31,356 bases of DNA from Bacteroidota bacterium (GTDB lineage Bacteria; Bacteroidota; Bacteroidia; Flavobacteriales_D; JABDKJ01): contig JAQCAN010000001.1 in the NCBI GenBank assembly GCA_027621335.1, positions 1 to 31,356 on the forward strand, in the 5' to 3' direction. Shown one piece after another: positions 1-7,119 of the stretch. The notes under the pieces are model-generated. The model did not search any database, had not been told where the DNA came from, and saw only the letters and a list, made by a program, of their open reading frames with translations. The translations under genes were made by a program, and so were the position numbers. Positions within the stretch are counted from its first letter, which is position 1. Every line of letters starts with the position of its first letter.

Positions 1-237
1 TGGACGATCATCACGAGGATCTTCATTGACTTCAGATTGACAGTAGGAGAGGTACTTCTAGCCTATCGCTTCGAGTTGCTGGTTTCTGTCTTTGTCACAC
101 ATCTTCTCGTCTATACCGTATTCCTCAATAAGGAGTTGAAGTTCAAGTATAACTGGCTCTATATCGTAACTATTCTATTTGTTATCATGATCTTTGGACA
201 AGACTATCGAGAGAATTTCATCTATTTCCAATTCTGA
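1..237 (+). CDS. MBOAT-family O-acyltransferase, C-terminal end only (5' partial)
   Basis: The reading frame is open from the first base of the window to TGA at 235-237, giving the last 78 residues of a protein whose start lies outside. The fragment has two hydrophobic stretches, and its last six residues, FIYFQF, are the ending I associate with membrane-bound O-acyltransferases of the AlgI/DltB type. Members of that family move acyl groups (often acetyl) across the inner membrane onto polysaccharides or teichoic acids, using a conserved His that would lie in the missing part. The stop codon overlaps the next ATG as TGATG, so the two genes should be translationally coupled. That next gene has an SGNH fold, the usual partner of an MBOAT protein, which supports the call. 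A different polytopic membrane protein cannot be excluded from the tail alone. Confidence 0.7.
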   Translation, partial: WTIITRIFIDFRLTVGEVLLAYRFELLVSVFVTHLLVYTVFLNKELKFKYNWLYIVTILFVIMIFGQDYRENFIYFQF

Positions 238-1265
238 TGAGGATAACTAAGTGGACCATCTATAGGATGACCTTCGGGGTCGGGATACTGGCCATAGTGG
301 TTGCACTTATTGTTGACTCTTTCTTCCAGTATTACGCCATACCTAATCAGAGGCATTTCTCCAATACGCGTAAAATAGATCGCATCATCGTTGGGAACTT
401 TGAGGAAGAGATTCCGATCTTCGGGAGTTCCGTGGCACGCAGAGGCTACTACTGTGACTCCATCGCTCCGAACGTCTATAACTATGGGATGTCAGGCTCC
501 CTGTTCAATAGCATCTATCCCTTGATGCAGATAGAATTGGATAAGGATAAGGATACTCCAGTTATCTTGGATTTCGATCATCACACCTTCCTTTACAGCG
601 AGCACATCAAACTGGACCTTAGTAATTATGTGCCTCATATTGAGAATGCATATATCAGGGAGATGTTGAAGGAACACGATAAATGTGATTGGAACTTCCG
701 AGTTCCAGGGCTAAGGTATTTTGGTCTTTATATGGACTACACGCGTGATTTCCTCAAACCGAAATTGGAGACTGAAGAACTCATCAGTTGTGGCGGAGTA
801 TTCTATCCTCCAAAGGAGCAGGTTTTCTTAAGGTACCTGGCCAAGCGTGAAGAGATGATCAAGGAGGAACAGGATCTAAGGGAAAAGAAAAAATCCAACC
901 CTACACTGTTTAACAATTCCGATGCTAGAAGGTTGGAATACTTCGAGGCCCTGTTCTCATTCCACCCTGATTCGGGCAACGTTGCGAAATTGGAGTCCTT
1001 GATGAGCGAGAATCCGAACCGGCAGTTCTTCTTGGTCTATTCCCCTCAGAATTGGAGTAAGATCGATGCCTTGGTGAATTATGATGAAATCATTTCTTTC
1101 CTAGCGAGACTGGAAAAGGATCATGCCAACTTGAAGGTCTTAGACTATTCTTTGGCAGACTTTCCTGACACTTACTATAGGGATAGTGGTCACATGAATA
1201 TCCTCGGTGCCAAGGTCTTCAGCGGGATGCTTGGAAGGGATATCAGACCTTATCTGAAGAATTAG
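237..1265 (+). CDS. SGNH-fold acyltransferase/esterase-like protein, membrane anchored (AlgX/DltD-like role)
   Basis: 342 residues with one N-terminal membrane helix (about residues 11-31) and a large domain predicted to be periplasmic. The SGNH signatures are visible: block I FGSS at residues 62-65 containing the candidate nucleophile Ser, a block II-like NYGMSGS at 82-88, and a C-terminal D316-S-G-H319 giving the Asp/His pair. The N-terminal anchor and the 1-base overlap with the preceding MBOAT gene match acyl-transfer pairs in which MBOAT exports the acyl group and the SGNH protein transfers it to the polymer, as known for alginate acetylation. I infer O-acetylation (or other acylation) of the polysaccharide made by the neighbouring genes. 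It converges on the glycosyltransferase gene with only 3 bp between stop codons. It is divergent from well-known family members, so the exact substrate is unknown. Confidence 0.75.
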   Translation: MRITKWTIYRMTFGVGILAIVVALIVDSFFQYYAIPNQRHFSNTRKIDRIIVGNFEEEIPIFGSSVARRGYYCDSIAPNVYNYGMSGSLFNSIYPLMQIELDKDKDTPVILDFDHHTFLYSEHIKLDLSNYVPHIENAYIREMLKEHDKCDWNFRVPGLRYFGLYMDYTRDFLKPKLETEELISCGGVFYPPKEQVFLRYLAKREEMIKEEQDLREKKKSNPTLFNNSDARRLEYFEALFSFHPDSGNVAKLESLMSENPNRQFFLVYSPQNWSKIDALVNYDEIISFLARLEKDHANLKVLDYSLADFPDTYYRDSGHMNILGAKVFSGMLGRDIRPYLKN

Positions 1266-1268
1266 TAT

Positions 1269-2039
1269 TCAGGCCTTCTTTCGCCATTCCTTCCACGCCA
1301 AAGGAAGAAAAGCCAGGTCATCCCATAGATACCGCTTGATCATTCGTCTAGGTTCACTTAGCATTCTATGAAGGAACTCCAAGCCAATCTTCTGCACCCA
1401 TTGGGGCGCTCTGGACTTGGTCCCGAAATAGAATTCGAATGAGGCCCCTAACAAATAGAAGAGAGGAGGGTGGCCAGTTGAAGACTCTGACATCAAATCC
1501 AAAGCAAGACGCTCCTGTTTTGGGAATCCTAATCCAATAAGTACATGAGTATATGTCCCATCAGATAGAAGTTCGCGGCAGACCTTCAAAACTTCATCAT
1601 AGGCTGGCCTATCGTCCAAGGTAAAAAAAGGTGGGGCATAAGCTTTGCAAAGGTGATATTCAGCTTCGAACCGGCCACCAAGCTCATCACTCGGAAGGAT
1701 CATCAGGACTCTTTCTCCGCGCAATCTGATATCACTCCATAGAAGAGGAAAGAGATCACTACCCGTAAGTCGACTCCTCAGTCCACCTTTGCCATACTTC
1801 CATTTACTGAGCCACACCAGCGGTTGACCATCTGGCAGCACATACCGTGCTTTCTTAGCGGCCACCATGATCTCTTTATTCTCATCGCGGTGGAGCTTTA
1901 CGATCTGATCTACATTGGGTGTGATAAGAAGGGGAAGAGTTCCTTCTTCATCTACCTTATTTCCGGCAATATCTCTGAGTAGGGATAGATGGTCGACATC
2001 ATCGATGAAATCCAGTCCGAAAAGGCGAACGGTTTTCAT
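1269..2039 (-). CDS. WecG/TagA/CpsF-family glycosyltransferase (GT26)
   Basis: 256 residues, the usual length for this family. Characteristic motifs are all present: TPNVDQIV near residue 40, LPDGQPLVW at 68-76 with the conserved Asp70, RLTGSDLFP at 90-98, LGFPKQE at 170-176, and a C-terminal GASFEFYFGTKSRAPQW at 198-214 followed by a basic, amphipathic tail that in this family contacts the membrane. Known members add ManNAc or ManNAcA to a lipid-linked first sugar in enterobacterial common antigen, teichoic acid linkage units and capsules. Here it is the last gene of a five-gene operon and overlaps the upstream sulfotransferase by ATGA, so I infer that it adds an early sugar to the undecaprenyl-linked repeat unit of the same polymer. 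The sugar donor cannot be read from the sequence. Confidence 0.9.
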   Translation of the reverse strand: MKTVRLFGLDFIDDVDHLSLLRDIAGNKVDEEGTLPLLITPNVDQIVKLHRDENKEIMVAAKKARYVLPDGQPLVWLSKWKYGKGGLRSRLTGSDLFPLLWSDIRLRGERVLMILPSDELGGRFEAEYHLCKAYAPPFFTLDDRPAYDEVLKVCRELLSDGTYTHVLIGLGFPKQERLALDLMSESSTGHPPLFYLLGASFEFYFGTKSRAPQWVQKIGLEFLHRMLSEPRRMIKRYLWDDLAFLPLAWKEWRKKA

Positions 2040-3055
2040 GACATCCTTCTTTTGATGGTGTCAACGATACTGCGCATTCTATTTAGGTTGAAAAGGAGAG
2101 CTCCGAATAGCTTCACTGGAAAACTCAGATAGCTCACCAAAATGGCAACAGAATTAGGACGAACATCCACAGGTGCGTAACTGAACTTGGCCATATAGTC
2201 TTGACATATACGCTGACACTGCCACACTTCCACATCACTCAAGCCTTTTTCTTTCCACGTGCGGGATGGTTTCTTTCGAATTCCTTTATCCGCGGTGTTG
2301 TCAGCCTCCAAGGACGACCCTGCTTGATCGATCTCCAACATGGTCTCATCGAATTCCAATCCAAAGTGCTCGCAGATGAGTCTAACCTTATCCTGAGGAT
2401 GTTGGATAAGATCTTCGAATCGGACTTCAAGGACGGCCGGGTCAACTGAGTAATGAAGCCCAGCTTGAACCGCAGCATTCCAAAGTTTACTCATCGTGAT
2501 GGGATGATAGTTCATTCGTAAGCGCAGCACTTCCTTCTTGGTCATGAACGTTGCTCCTAGGTCCTTGCGCTTCCATTTGTTCTTTTGGGAGAGCATGGTT
2601 GCCCGGGGATCTCTGACCATGTGGAGGATTCTCGCTTCAGGAAAAGATTCCAGAATCTCTTTGATGTAGAAAACATTCTGTGGAGTCTTCTCACAGGTCT
2701 TCTCCTTGCTATGTGTATGGGGTTCATAGTCCAAAAAGGAGCCGTAGATCTGAATTCGGGTCAATGGTCGATCGCTGGGCCACGTGTCCAGTAGCGCTTC
2801 AATTTCTTTGGAATAAAGGTGTCCATGTTCCTCTACACTCTCGAAGAAACCAGCCCTTTGTCTAGTGAATAGTTTGGTATAGAGATCCTTTGCATCTGCC
2901 TTCGAAATAGTCTTACCCTGGTCAGAGGGTGACCACATGGTTTCAAAGAAATGAGGTTCATTGATGCTATGAACCTGAGGATGGCGGTCCATGATGCGCA
3001 TCATCATGGTGGTACCGCTGCGCGAGTTACCTACTATGAAGAGAGGCCCGATCAT
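2036..3055 (-). CDS. Sulfotransferase (PAPS-dependent), TPST-like phosphate-binding loop
   Basis: 339 residues from the ATG at 3055, which overlaps the upstream stop as ATGA; a longer TTG start at 3070 is less likely. The N-terminal 5'-phosphosulfate loop reads VGNSRSGTTMM (residues 8-18), and the 3'-phosphate motif is MVRDPRATMLS (147-157), with Arg148 and Ser156 as the expected ligands. The loop has Arg12 where the three other sulfotransferases in this window have Lys, a pattern I know from tyrosylprotein-sulfotransferase-like enzymes. The family transfers sulfate from PAPS to hydroxyl or amino groups. A hydrophobic stretch near the C-terminus (around 300-320) suggests membrane association. 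It lies between another sulfotransferase and a glycosyltransferase in one operon, so a sugar of the locus's polysaccharide is the likely acceptor. A protein acceptor is possible given the loop type. Confidence 0.87.
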   Translation of the reverse strand: MIGPLFIVGNSRSGTTMMMRIMDRHPQVHSINEPHFFETMWSPSDQGKTISKADAKDLYTKLFTRQRAGFFESVEEHGHLYSKEIEALLDTWPSDRPLTRIQIYGSFLDYEPHTHSKEKTCEKTPQNVFYIKEILESFPEARILHMVRDPRATMLSQKNKWKRKDLGATFMTKKEVLRLRMNYHPITMSKLWNAAVQAGLHYSVDPAVLEVRFEDLIQHPQDKVRLICEHFGLEFDETMLEIDQAGSSLEADNTADKGIRKKPSRTWKEKGLSDVEVWQCQRICQDYMAKFSYAPVDVRPNSVAILVSYLSFPVKLFGALLFNLNRMRSIVDTIKRRMS

Positions 3056-4008
3056 TTGAACTGAGGCCAATAGTTAGATGCATCAACTTCTATAAGGGAG
3101 GAAAGAAGCCTGACTTCTGAAGCGTAATAACGGACCAAGTAGGCCTTCTCTTCAGCTGCGATGGATGGCAGGTCCTTGTCCGAATACAGCACTTTGGCCA
3201 AACTTCCCCGTAATTGTTTCGGCACCATTCCTTTCAGGGTCTTAATCACACCGGTCTTGACCAGGAGCGCATTCAACGAAGCAGACCGTGGAAGACTGGC
3301 GGTATTCTTCTTCGAGCTGACATCGAATTGGAAGGTCTCATCTACCTCCAGAAAGTGACAGATGTCTTTAAGGATATCTAAGGGACGGTCCCTATACTCC
3401 TCGTAGAAGATGACCTTCAACTGCTCTCTTGGGAACAATTGGAGATACCTTTCCAACTGCCTTCCATAATTCCCCAATTCCAAGTACTGATGATTCACGC
3501 CCCAACCTGAAGGGCTCTTCTCGGCATCTCGTTCGAGCTCGCTGATGAAGTCTTTCTCCTGAGTCTTGGCTTCTCGGAGGTTCATAAGGTACTGGGACCA
3601 AGCACGGCCAATAGGATTCCTGAGAATGACGATGAGCTTGGAATCAGGGTTGAAGTCGTGGATGGCTTGGGCTGAGCTCGGACAGACCATGTAGGAATTG
3701 CTTACATCGCCCAGGGTTTTCTCTCCTTCGACTTTGTCATAGAGGGCGAAATAGTGCTCGTCCGAGTTCACATGGGCGATATGGATTTTCTCAGGCATGC
3801 CTTTCTTGATGTAGGCATCCAGATCCAGTTTCACATCCAGAGCATATTCGGGAAGGAAATCCTCAGGATGGATATCGGCTTTTGCGAAGTGGTTGGTCTC
3901 CTTGATTGGGGGCAGGTAAACCTCAGGATGTTGATCCAGATAATGATAAAGGGAAGTAGAGCCTCCCTTCACTACACCGATCACGAAGAAATCAGGTTTC
4001 TTCTTCAT
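3052..4008 (-). CDS. Sulfotransferase (PAPS-dependent), carbohydrate type
   Basis: 318 residues. The PAPS 5'-phosphosulfate loop is VVKGGSTSL at residues 12-20 with the catalytic-type Lys14, followed by HPEVYLPPIKETNHF, which resembles the heparan N-sulfotransferase-like signature (HP..-PP-KE..-F). The 3'-phosphate motif is LRNPIGRAWSQY at 129-140 with Arg130 and Ser138. The expected role is transfer of sulfate from cytosolic PAPS to a sugar hydroxyl or amine. It starts 1 bp after the upstream glycosidase stop and its own stop overlaps the next sulfotransferase by ATGA, so co-translation within the operon is clear. It resembles the plus-strand pair at 7120-8966 more than its immediate neighbour, so the locus holds at least two sulfotransferase types. 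The exact acceptor position is unknown. Confidence 0.9.
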   Translation of the reverse strand: MKKKPDFFVIGVVKGGSTSLYHYLDQHPEVYLPPIKETNHFAKADIHPEDFLPEYALDVKLDLDAYIKKGMPEKIHIAHVNSDEHYFALYDKVEGEKTLGDVSNSYMVCPSSAQAIHDFNPDSKLIVILRNPIGRAWSQYLMNLREAKTQEKDFISELERDAEKSPSGWGVNHQYLELGNYGRQLERYLQLFPREQLKVIFYEEYRDRPLDILKDICHFLEVDETFQFDVSSKKNTASLPRSASLNALLVKTGVIKTLKGMVPKQLRGSLAKVLYSDKDLPSIAAEEKAYLVRYYASEVRLLSSLIEVDASNYWPQFK

Positions 4009-4009
4009 A

Positions 4010-5566
4010 CTACTGCTGCGGAAGCCTGATGAGGTTGATTGAAAAGGCTGGGATCACGATATGGCTCAAGTCCGAACATGAGCCATTGAACACGTTGATC
4101 TGGCCATAATCATAAAGCGGTGATTCAGCGCTGAAACCACTCATTTCTGCTTTAAGGTTTTCTATCTTATCTTCCTTTAGACTGATAATTTCTTGCACGG
4201 GACTTTGGTTGATGACCACCAGAAATCGCTCAGACGAGCTTTGGAAGGCCTTTGTTGTCAAGAGTCTATTGTCTCCTTTCTGAATGGTATTCAAGGCCAG
4301 ATGGCTCACGTCACCATTGAAGAGAGGATTCAACAATTTGGCGCTATGGTAGGCTGCGTTTCCATAGAAGTCCCCTTTGCCATTGGTTGCAATGATGTTG
4401 AAGCCGCCACCAGAGGCCAATAGGTTATGATAGGTGGCCAAATGAACCTCATCCTGATCCGTGAGCATCATGAGATGCTCGGCCATGTAAAAGGCTTGGA
4501 GCATGGTGTTCCCCAAACCTTCGAAAACTTCTTTCACATTCCATTCGGTGAGCCACATTTTTCTTGGACTGAAGATTTCATCATAGGCCTCTATCCCTGA
4601 TGGTAATGTGGACTGGACCAATTCCAAGTTGTGCGTGATGTAGCAATCAGCCCTTTGGGGAAGCATGGCCATCTGATCACAATTCTTGCTCCTGGCATAA
4701 TTATGAACAACATAGCCATCGTAGAAGTCTTCTTTGGCCAAGGTGAGATTCCAAGCCGCAGTCTCTTCAGCTCGTTTCGTATTCATGCTCTTCATTTCAT
4801 CATTGGGAGCAGCTACGACTGCAAGGGGGATTTCTGGGTAGCGCTTTTTCAACTTCAATGCTATAGGCTTCACCGCCTTGATGTAGTCTTGGACACGTGG
4901 AAATTTATCTGAGTAGGTTTTCAGGTAGTACTCATTTCCCAGTTCTACACCTGCAATGGGTGTACCTGACTTAGAGAAGAACTCGACCATGGCCAGATTC
5001 TCTTCATCGCTTCCTGTAAAGTGATTCGTAACTAGGACCAGCGCTGATCCAGTAGATCTGCAGAGGTTCACCATATCTTGGGCATAGTTCTGGGAGAGCT
5101 TTCCGCGCTCGACATCTTCCAACTCCTTCTGTGCACTGCTTTTCGTGTTCTTATATGCATTGAAGCCAGCTACTGTTTCAGCATCAGAGATTTTCAATCC
5201 ATAACCAGGACCATTGAAGTGGTAGAAATTTGCAGACGTACCACCAGGGAATCGTAAGATATTGGGATGTATATCCTTGATCAATTTGACGCCTTTTTCC
5301 TCATCTGACAGGTTAAGGAAGAGGTTGGCCGTATTGTAGCCGTATAACCACTTGTTTATCAGTGTTCCAGTCCCATTCATCAATTTCAACGTCAAGCCAG
5401 CAGAAGGGTCTGAATCTGATGTGGGTCTGATGACAGCCTCAGTGGGTTCAGTGCCTTGTGATTCCGGCTCTTCACTAGCCGTTACACCTGAAGTCTGGGT
5501 ACAGGCCTTAAGGATGATTATCAGACCAATAGCGATAAGAGTAAGAGGAGATTCTTTAAGGGTCAT
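4010..5566 (-). CDS. Clan GH-A glycoside hydrolase-like lipoprotein
   Basis: 518 residues. The N-terminus is hydrophobic (residues 8-19) and ends in LKAC with Cys22, a slightly unusual lipobox (Lys at -2). A low-complexity Glu/Pro/Ser/Thr linker (about 23-56) follows, as in lipoproteins displayed away from the membrane. The main domain shows TIM-barrel glycosidase features: ILRFPGGTSANFYHF (103-117), GVELGNEYY with acid/base candidate Glu212 after Asn211, and MWLTEWN with nucleophile candidate Glu341. The Asn-Glu pair, and the Glu about 130 residues later, are typical of clan GH-A (families such as GH51, GH39, GH79); I cannot assign the family by eye. It sits between the polymerase and sulfotransferase genes (ATGA overlap upstream, 1 bp downstream). 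I infer trimming, release or length control of the same polysaccharide rather than use of a foreign one. Confidence 0.75.
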   Translation of the reverse strand: MTLKESPLTLIAIGLIIILKACTQTSGVTASEEPESQGTEPTEAVIRPTSDSDPSAGLTLKLMNGTGTLINKWLYGYNTANLFLNLSDEEKGVKLIKDIHPNILRFPGGTSANFYHFNGPGYGLKISDAETVAGFNAYKNTKSSAQKELEDVERGKLSQNYAQDMVNLCRSTGSALVLVTNHFTGSDEENLAMVEFFSKSGTPIAGVELGNEYYLKTYSDKFPRVQDYIKAVKPIALKLKKRYPEIPLAVVAAPNDEMKSMNTKRAEETAAWNLTLAKEDFYDGYVVHNYARSKNCDQMAMLPQRADCYITHNLELVQSTLPSGIEAYDEIFSPRKMWLTEWNVKEVFEGLGNTMLQAFYMAEHLMMLTDQDEVHLATYHNLLASGGGFNIIATNGKGDFYGNAAYHSAKLLNPLFNGDVSHLALNTIQKGDNRLLTTKAFQSSSERFLVVINQSPVQEIISLKEDKIENLKAEMSGFSAESPLYDYGQINVFNGSCSDLSHIVIPAFSINLIRLPQQ

Positions 5567-6906
5567 CCTATGGCTTTTGCGTTGTAATCCTCGATGTGAT
5601 TCTTTACTCGAACAATTTTATCCTGCTCGTAGAAATAATAAATGACCATAATGGCATTTATAGAGTGAGCGGCATACATGCTAAGGTAGCCATTGGAGAA
5701 TGAATCTACGAACAGAGCCAGGAGGAAGAATTGACAAGTCATAAGGAAGACGTTCTTTTTCAATGGGCCTATTTTGAGTCCAAAGAACAGTGCGAAGAGG
5801 AATTGGGAGTACAGAACAATCAACCCGATAAATCCATAGACAAAGACTTGTCCTGCTATTCCAATATCCGAGATGAAGAAGAAGCCTAGGAAATGCTGGA
5901 ATCCACCTTCCACCCATTGACCACTGACTTTGCCGCTTCCAATCCATGGATTCTTTTCAATGTACTCCAATGCAATATTCAATTCAGTCAGTCGAATGGA
6001 CTGCTCGGAAGTTGTGTTATCAACGCTGGAGACAGTGGTGAAGATATCGGAGAACATCACATAATACTTCGTATACTCTTCGGGAAAGAGCATCAACGTC
6101 AGTACAATCAGGAGAATGGCAGGAATACCGAATTTCAAGAGATTCAACACCTTGGATTTCAAACTCATCCTGAAAAGGAAGAAGGCCCCAATGGCTCCCA
6201 CAGACACAAGGATGGTCGTCCTATCTAATCTAAAGAAGACAATATAGATCAAGAACAACGCAGCATAGAGCAGGTAAATACTCTTACGCTTCATTATAGC
6301 TTTGATAGCATAGTAAATGGATCCAAAGAACATGTAAGACATATTGAAACGGAAGTATACATCACCCCCTTTCAGTTCATTCGCACCTGCTGCCCCTGTC
6401 TCCTGGAATTGAGAGGGATCCACAAGAAAAGTCATACCATAGAAAAGAATCATATTGAACCAGGCTACACTTACCCAAGCCTGCTCAACAAGTGAGATGT
6501 CGATCTCCTTATTTCTCAGCATGTTATAGACAATCAGGGCCCCGAAGATCAAGTAGAAATCACGAAAGGTTCCAATTCCATACAATAGAGGCTGCCCCCA
6601 TTCGAGATAGGCCGAGAAGCCCCCTAGGAAGGGAAGTAGAAACAACATAGAAAGTAGGAGTTCGAAGGGATTCAGTCGGAAATTACTTGTGAAGATCCGC
6701 TTAGAAACGCGATATCCGAGATAAAGGAAGATCACCCCCAGATAGATAGCTTCGAGAGCCAAATCTATAACCTGGAAAATCGTTTCCAGAAGCACCCTGA
6801 ATCCTACCAAGAAGTTGAAGAACAGGAAGATATAGTACAAGACGGCCTTGTCGAAAGTTACCTTGTAAGCTGACGCGTTCAGTCGTATAAGGTTGAAAAT
6901 CTTCAT
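5563..6906 (-). CDS. Wzy/O-antigen ligase-like polysaccharide polymerase
   Basis: 447 residues, strongly hydrophobic with roughly ten or more predicted membrane helices. A longer loop around residues 300-335 contains YIEKNPWIGSGKVSG, followed by a DIGIAG segment: the NPxxGxG...D.GI pattern is common to Wzy polymerases and WaaL-type ligases. Wzy enzymes join lipid-linked repeat units in the periplasm and are very divergent, so the call rests on topology, this pattern and context. It is the first gene of the minus-strand operon and overlaps the glycosidase gene by ATGA. A candidate promoter and two palindromic sites lie in the 94-nt leader or just above it. A ligase rather than a polymerase remains possible. 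Confidence 0.75.
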   Translation of the reverse strand: MKIFNLIRLNASAYKVTFDKAVLYYIFLFFNFLVGFRVLLETIFQVIDLALEAIYLGVIFLYLGYRVSKRIFTSNFRLNPFELLLSMLFLLPFLGGFSAYLEWGQPLLYGIGTFRDFYLIFGALIVYNMLRNKEIDISLVEQAWVSVAWFNMILFYGMTFLVDPSQFQETGAAGANELKGGDVYFRFNMSYMFFGSIYYAIKAIMKRKSIYLLYAALFLIYIVFFRLDRTTILVSVGAIGAFFLFRMSLKSKVLNLLKFGIPAILLIVLTLMLFPEEYTKYYVMFSDIFTTVSSVDNTTSEQSIRLTELNIALEYIEKNPWIGSGKVSGQWVEGGFQHFLGFFFISDIGIAGQVFVYGFIGLIVLYSQFLFALFFGLKIGPLKKNVFLMTCQFFLLALFVDSFSNGYLSMYAAHSINAIMVIYYFYEQDKIVRVKNHIEDYNAKAIG

Positions 6907-6941
6907 GTCTTATTTTTCTAGATGTACTCCATTCCAGAGGT

Positions 6942-6954
6942 GTTCAGGCTGAAC
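6942..6954. promoter_or_regulatory. Operator-like palindrome GTTCA-N3-TGAAC, copy 2
   Basis: Same half sites GTTCA and TGAAC with spacer GGC. The centre is at 6948, 40 bp from the centre of the other copy (6988), close to four helical turns. Because the spacers differ but the half sites are identical, protein binding is a more natural explanation than chance or an RNA hairpin. It lies in the predicted leader, 36 bp upstream of the polymerase start codon. Confidence 0.45.
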
Positions 6955-6981
6955 CATCCGTCAACCCTCCACTGAATCTTG

Positions 6982-6994
6982 GTTCATTTTGAAC
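6982..6994. promoter_or_regulatory. Operator-like palindrome GTTCA-N3-TGAAC, copy 1
   Basis: The half sites GTTCA and TGAAC are perfect inverted repeats separated by TTT. The symmetry extends to GGTTCA/TGAACC (6981-6995), and with one G-T wobble to nine bases per arm. It covers the predicted transcription start of the minus-strand polymerase operon, where a bound protein would block initiation. It could also form a small hairpin in the leader RNA. Confidence 0.45.
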
Positions 6995-7000
6995 CGAGAG

Positions 7001-7032
7001 TAAAGCTAGGGTAACTAACGACAGTGGACAAA
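7001..7032 (-). promoter_or_regulatory. Candidate Bacteroidota promoter of the polymerase operon
   Basis: On the minus strand TTTG (7032-7029) is followed after 20 nt by TAGCTTTA (7008-7001). The Bacteroidota consensus is TTTG, 19-21 nt, TAnnTTTG, so only the last base of the -7 box deviates. Transcription would start near 6994, giving a leader of about 90 nt before the ATG at 6906. No start-site data are available. Confidence 0.4.
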
Positions 7033-7107
7033 TGAGGATTCAGCTTGTTTGAACATTAAACTGTGAGGATTAGCGGCCACTTTGATTTATCCGAAAAGAA
7101 TAGAGGT

Positions 7108-7115
7108 TAATATTG
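7108..7115 (+). promoter_or_regulatory. Weak -7-like motif before the plus-strand sulfotransferase pair
   Basis: TAATATTG matches TAnnTTTG at all but one fixed base and ends 4 nt before the ATG at 7120. A TTTG at 7081-7084 lies 23 nt upstream, longer than the usual spacing. If real, the transcript would be leaderless or nearly so. The call is weak alone but repeats an arrangement seen at purK and uvrD. Confidence 0.25.
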
Positions 7116-7119
7116 CGAC

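Larger units (their letters stand above)
6907..7119. other. Divergent control region of the polysaccharide locus
   Basis: This 213-bp gap lies between the divergent polymerase operon (minus) and sulfotransferase pair (plus). I find no credible small ORF or RNA gene in it. It holds a candidate minus-strand promoter (7001-7032), two copies of the palindrome GTTCA-N3-TGAAC (6942-6954 and 6982-6994), and a weak plus-strand -7-like motif (7108-7115). Its length is large for this compact window, which supports a regulatory role. Confidence 0.6.

Noticed and set aside
3056..3070. TTG start 15 bases upstream for the minus-strand sulfotransferase
   Set aside because: ATG 3055 forms an ATGA overlap with the upstream stop; the added residues show no conserved feature.
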